Below, piece by piece: positions 61,761-64,000 of a stretch of 64,000 bases of DNA (within the stretch, counting starts at the first letter, position 1; each line of letters opens with the position of its first letter). The stretch covers positions 23,891,445 to 23,955,444 of the forward strand of contig CP141132.1 of the NCBI GenBank assembly GCA_035236585.1, given 5' to 3'. Below the pieces are notes generated by a model, which made no database searches, was not told where the DNA came from, and saw only the letters and a program-made list of their open reading frames with translations. The translations under genes were made by a program, and so were the position numbers. The stretch comes from Warburgia ugandensis (lineage: Eukaryota > Streptophyta > Magnoliopsida > Canellales > Canellaceae).

Positions 61761-61916
61761 GGCCCAAAAGAAAATGGATAGAAGTGGTCAGAAAAGATTT
61801 AAAAGCTTTGGGACTAAATGAAGCCATGAAACTTAATTGAGGGGAATGGAGGAATAAGATTCATGTGACCGACCCCTAATCGGGATAAGGTCTTGATGAT
61901 GATGATGATGATGACA
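61761..61916 (+). mobile_element. RTE-type LINE 3' fragment
   Basis: Codes for [20 protein letters not shown], then the untranslated tail ggaataagattcatgtgacc ... ataaggtcttgatgatg and a (GAT)n end. It matches the last 150 bases of the LINE at 36.5 kb. Confidence 0.88.
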
Positions 61917-62802
61917 TTGAATATGGAGACCACACAGTGAACCAATCTGATAAACACACCTAAGGAAGTGAATATTGGCAGATAAAACTGGGCCTGGTTT
62001 TTAGAGTCATCCAAGCCACTCATCTAGCTGTGTCTCAGAAAGTAGATGTCCACAAACAGTCACACAATTTTGCAACTTAGAGAAAACAGCGTCTACAATC
62101 AGTCGATCGTTGAGATCTATGACATTTGTCTTAAGCAGGGCCCTTCAAGATGACCTGTTTGTTTCACTTAAATCTGACCCAGACCATCTAGCTCATGCTA
62201 AGGATGAGACATGCACCAAAATTACAACAAAAGTAGGCCCTCTTGTTTCTGACCTTCAAAGAGACCCTTAGAAAGGAACAAAATAAAGAGCTAATGTTCA
62301 TCACCGAACCATCACATATCAAGGAATATAATAACAAAACAGTGAATAACTTCGCTCATCCATAGCACACCCAACTAGATAAATGGTTGAGATCACTCAA
62401 ATAGTGGGTTCCACTTGTATTTTAGCCTGCACCTGCACCATATAAGAACTCTTGAATGGTTTGGTTGGGAGAGCAGCTTCAATAACAGATTTCTGTAAGT
62501 CCATCTCTCTAATCTTTGCCAAACAAGCTAGCATGGGAAAAGGATGGCATATTTTAATAATTTGTATTAAACAAATATATTTAAAGTTTAGAAAGTCAAT
62601 TGATGGAACCTTTTATGCCAGATTCGCCATTCAACTGAAACAGTAGGAAAAGTGTGTTCCAGGACTTGAAACATGGCTGTGTCTTCCTATTAACTCTCAC
62701 TGGAAATTGGTCAATTGATGAACAAATCCTTCAACAAAAGAAATTATGGAGTTACCAAAGTTTTTTGTGGAACTCTTTTATAGTTATTGATGCTCAAGTT
62801 GT
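61917..62802. other. No gene recognised
   Basis: Mixed sequence between the LINE fragment and the L1-type element. A minus-strand ATG at about 62,498 (MDLQKSVIEAA) was looked at as exon 1 of the dioxygenase and not accepted. Confidence 0.4.
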
Positions 62803-63201
62803 TTGAATCACTTGAGCCCCCACCATGACAAGCATAATAATAGAAGTCAGAACTCACCATACTCGGAGTCAAGGGTTTCACGCCCCATTGTCACTCAATC
62901 TAGATATCTTTGTCAGATTGTCTGCCATAGAATTGTCAGGTATAGGTCCACTATTACATATATTGGACAAATAACCAATATTGCTAGTGAAAGTGAATCA
63001 GATTGTCATCACATTTCAGTTCACACTACTACTGAAAGTGAAAATGAATATGTTGAAGAGAGTAGTTTTGATGAAGAGCAGGTTAATAATAAAGATGGGT
63101 CCTCTGGAAGCAGAAAGGGAAATCCTCAAAGTACAATACCAGCTACTGCCAAAATTCAAATCCCAAACCACCCCCAACCCAACTCTAAACCAACTATATA
63201 A
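62803..63201 (+). pseudogene. Possible ORF1 remnant of an L1-type LINE
   Basis: A 132-codon frame with a basic N-terminal part and an acidic, serine-rich C-terminal part (SESESD, EYVEESSFDEEQ). It lies just upstream of ORF2 in the place of ORF1, but no zinc knuckle or RNA-binding motif is visible. The assignment rests on position only. Confidence 0.3.
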
Positions 63202-63351
63202 CTAATCCTGCATGCTCACTATGAGTTGAGAACCAGGCCAAATTTAGCTAAAAAGAAAGATATGAAAGATAAAGATAATACTAAATTATCTCAGAAGAAC
63301 GATGGTGGCAAGTCAAGAAGGTCCTAACAAGCAGCCCTACATTCACTAAGT

Positions 63352-64000
63352 ATGGTGATTAAATTTGGGTGTTGGATATTAGAGGCCCCAATAAAAGGTA
63401 ACGCGAGGTCAGGCATCTCATTCGGCAAAATAGACTTTCTTTGGTCATTATTTGTGAAACTAGAAAAGAAATAACTTTAATAGATAAAGCTCTAATACTG
63501 TTACCAGGTGAAGCTACTGTGCAAACTATCATCATTTTGATGCCAGGTAGAATTTGGATTCTTTGCTATCAAAATGGTATTGATTTCCAGGTTGAGTTTG
63601 TCCATCTCACTTAAAAACGACCAGAAGACCAATGCATTACTATAGGTTCAAAATTCAATCTTTCTGCTGTCTATGGGTTGCACTCTAGAGGAGTGAAATA
63701 TTTTGCAGGGTTGATCTTAACTCGTTCTTCAAATGGTAATACTTCTTGGCTTGTTATGGGGGATTTTAATGTGAACATATTTTCTTCGGTAAAGCAAGGT
63801 GGTGGCGATCCTTATCCAAGGGAATAAATGACTTCAAACCACTGCATTAATCACAATGGATTTACAGATCTCAGGGCAACTGTCCATGATTTCACATGGA
63901 ACGAACAATATGATTCTAGAACAATAACCTGTTCTAAATTAGATGGGGCATTAGTGATTGTTTATTGGCTTCAAGATTATCCAAATTCTGAACTCAAGAG
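63352..64000 (+). pseudogene. L1-type LINE ORF2 endonuclease, running off the window
   Basis: ATG at 63,352 (MVIKFGCW), then with frame changes LDIRGPNKR, REVRHLIRQNRLSLVIICET, FNLSAVYGLHSRG, SWLVMGDFNVN (63,753), DLRATVHDFTWNEQYDSRTI and SKLDGALVI. These are the ordered endonuclease motifs of plant L1 elements (WNVRGLN, ETK/R, VYG, GDFN, FTW, SKLDR). Stops and indels show it is inactive in this part. The rest, including RT, would lie beyond 64,000. Confidence 0.85.

Noticed and set aside
62450..62510. Minus-strand ATG (MDLQKSVIE) as first exon of the dioxygenase
   Set aside because: No donor in the needed phase after it, and the resemblance to the family N-terminus is slight.

Overview
This is nuclear DNA of a repeat-rich flowering plant. 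The evidence is nested LTR retrotransposons, RTE- and L1-type LINEs, Au-type SINEs, long (GA)n and (TA)n tracts, and one plant 2-oxoglutarate/Fe(II) dioxygenase gene with a dozen exons and kilobase introns. The species cannot be told from the sequence. There is no bacterial-type gene, rRNA, tRNA gene or CRISPR array.

Region 1 (1-39,168) is a stack of insertions that can be unpicked from 5-bp target-site duplications (TSDs). The base layer is one minus-strand Ty3/gypsy chromovirus, decayed: 5' LTR at 39,168-30,613, primer-binding site just inside it, then gag, protease, RT and integrase running leftwards to about 945. It was hit by: a gag-pro-only Athila-like element (20,969-29,761, TSD CTGAG/TTGAG); a palindromic TRIM cluster (18,900-20,246, TSD TTTTA); a 4.4-kb solo LTR (13,380-17,786, TSD CTTGC); a second, younger Athila-like element (1,286-12,321, TSD GTCTC); and the LTR of another element (1-944). 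Its own LTR carries a solo LTR of what appears to be the same family (32,498-38,552, TSD ATCAC), which in turn contains a nearly full-length RTE-type LINE (about 33,005-36,550).

Region 2 (39,169-46,648) is noncoding, with LTR-type sequence ending at 45,252 and a minisatellite.

Region 3 (46,649-59,252, minus strand) is the only host gene recognised: a 2-oxoglutarate-dependent dioxygenase related to Arabidopsis At3g50210. Eleven coding exons keep phase from the second exon to the stop codon, so the gene looks intact. The first coding exon was not found. Its introns hold Au SINEs, an LTR fragment, a truncated RTE LINE and a local tandem duplication. It has a 20-nt microexon carrying the catalytic HxD and an apparent GC-AG intron.

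Region 4 (59,253-64,000) holds a chromodomain-bearing gypsy fragment with its 3' LTR, an RTE LINE tail, and the start of an L1-type LINE ORF2 that runs off the window.

The observations most worth following are two candidate structured RNA elements. One is a leader block with a conserved 7-bp hairpin, shared between an Athila-like 5' leader and an unrelated solo LTR. The other is a 9-nt-loop hairpin near the 3' part of two LTRs whose stems differ by paired substitutions.
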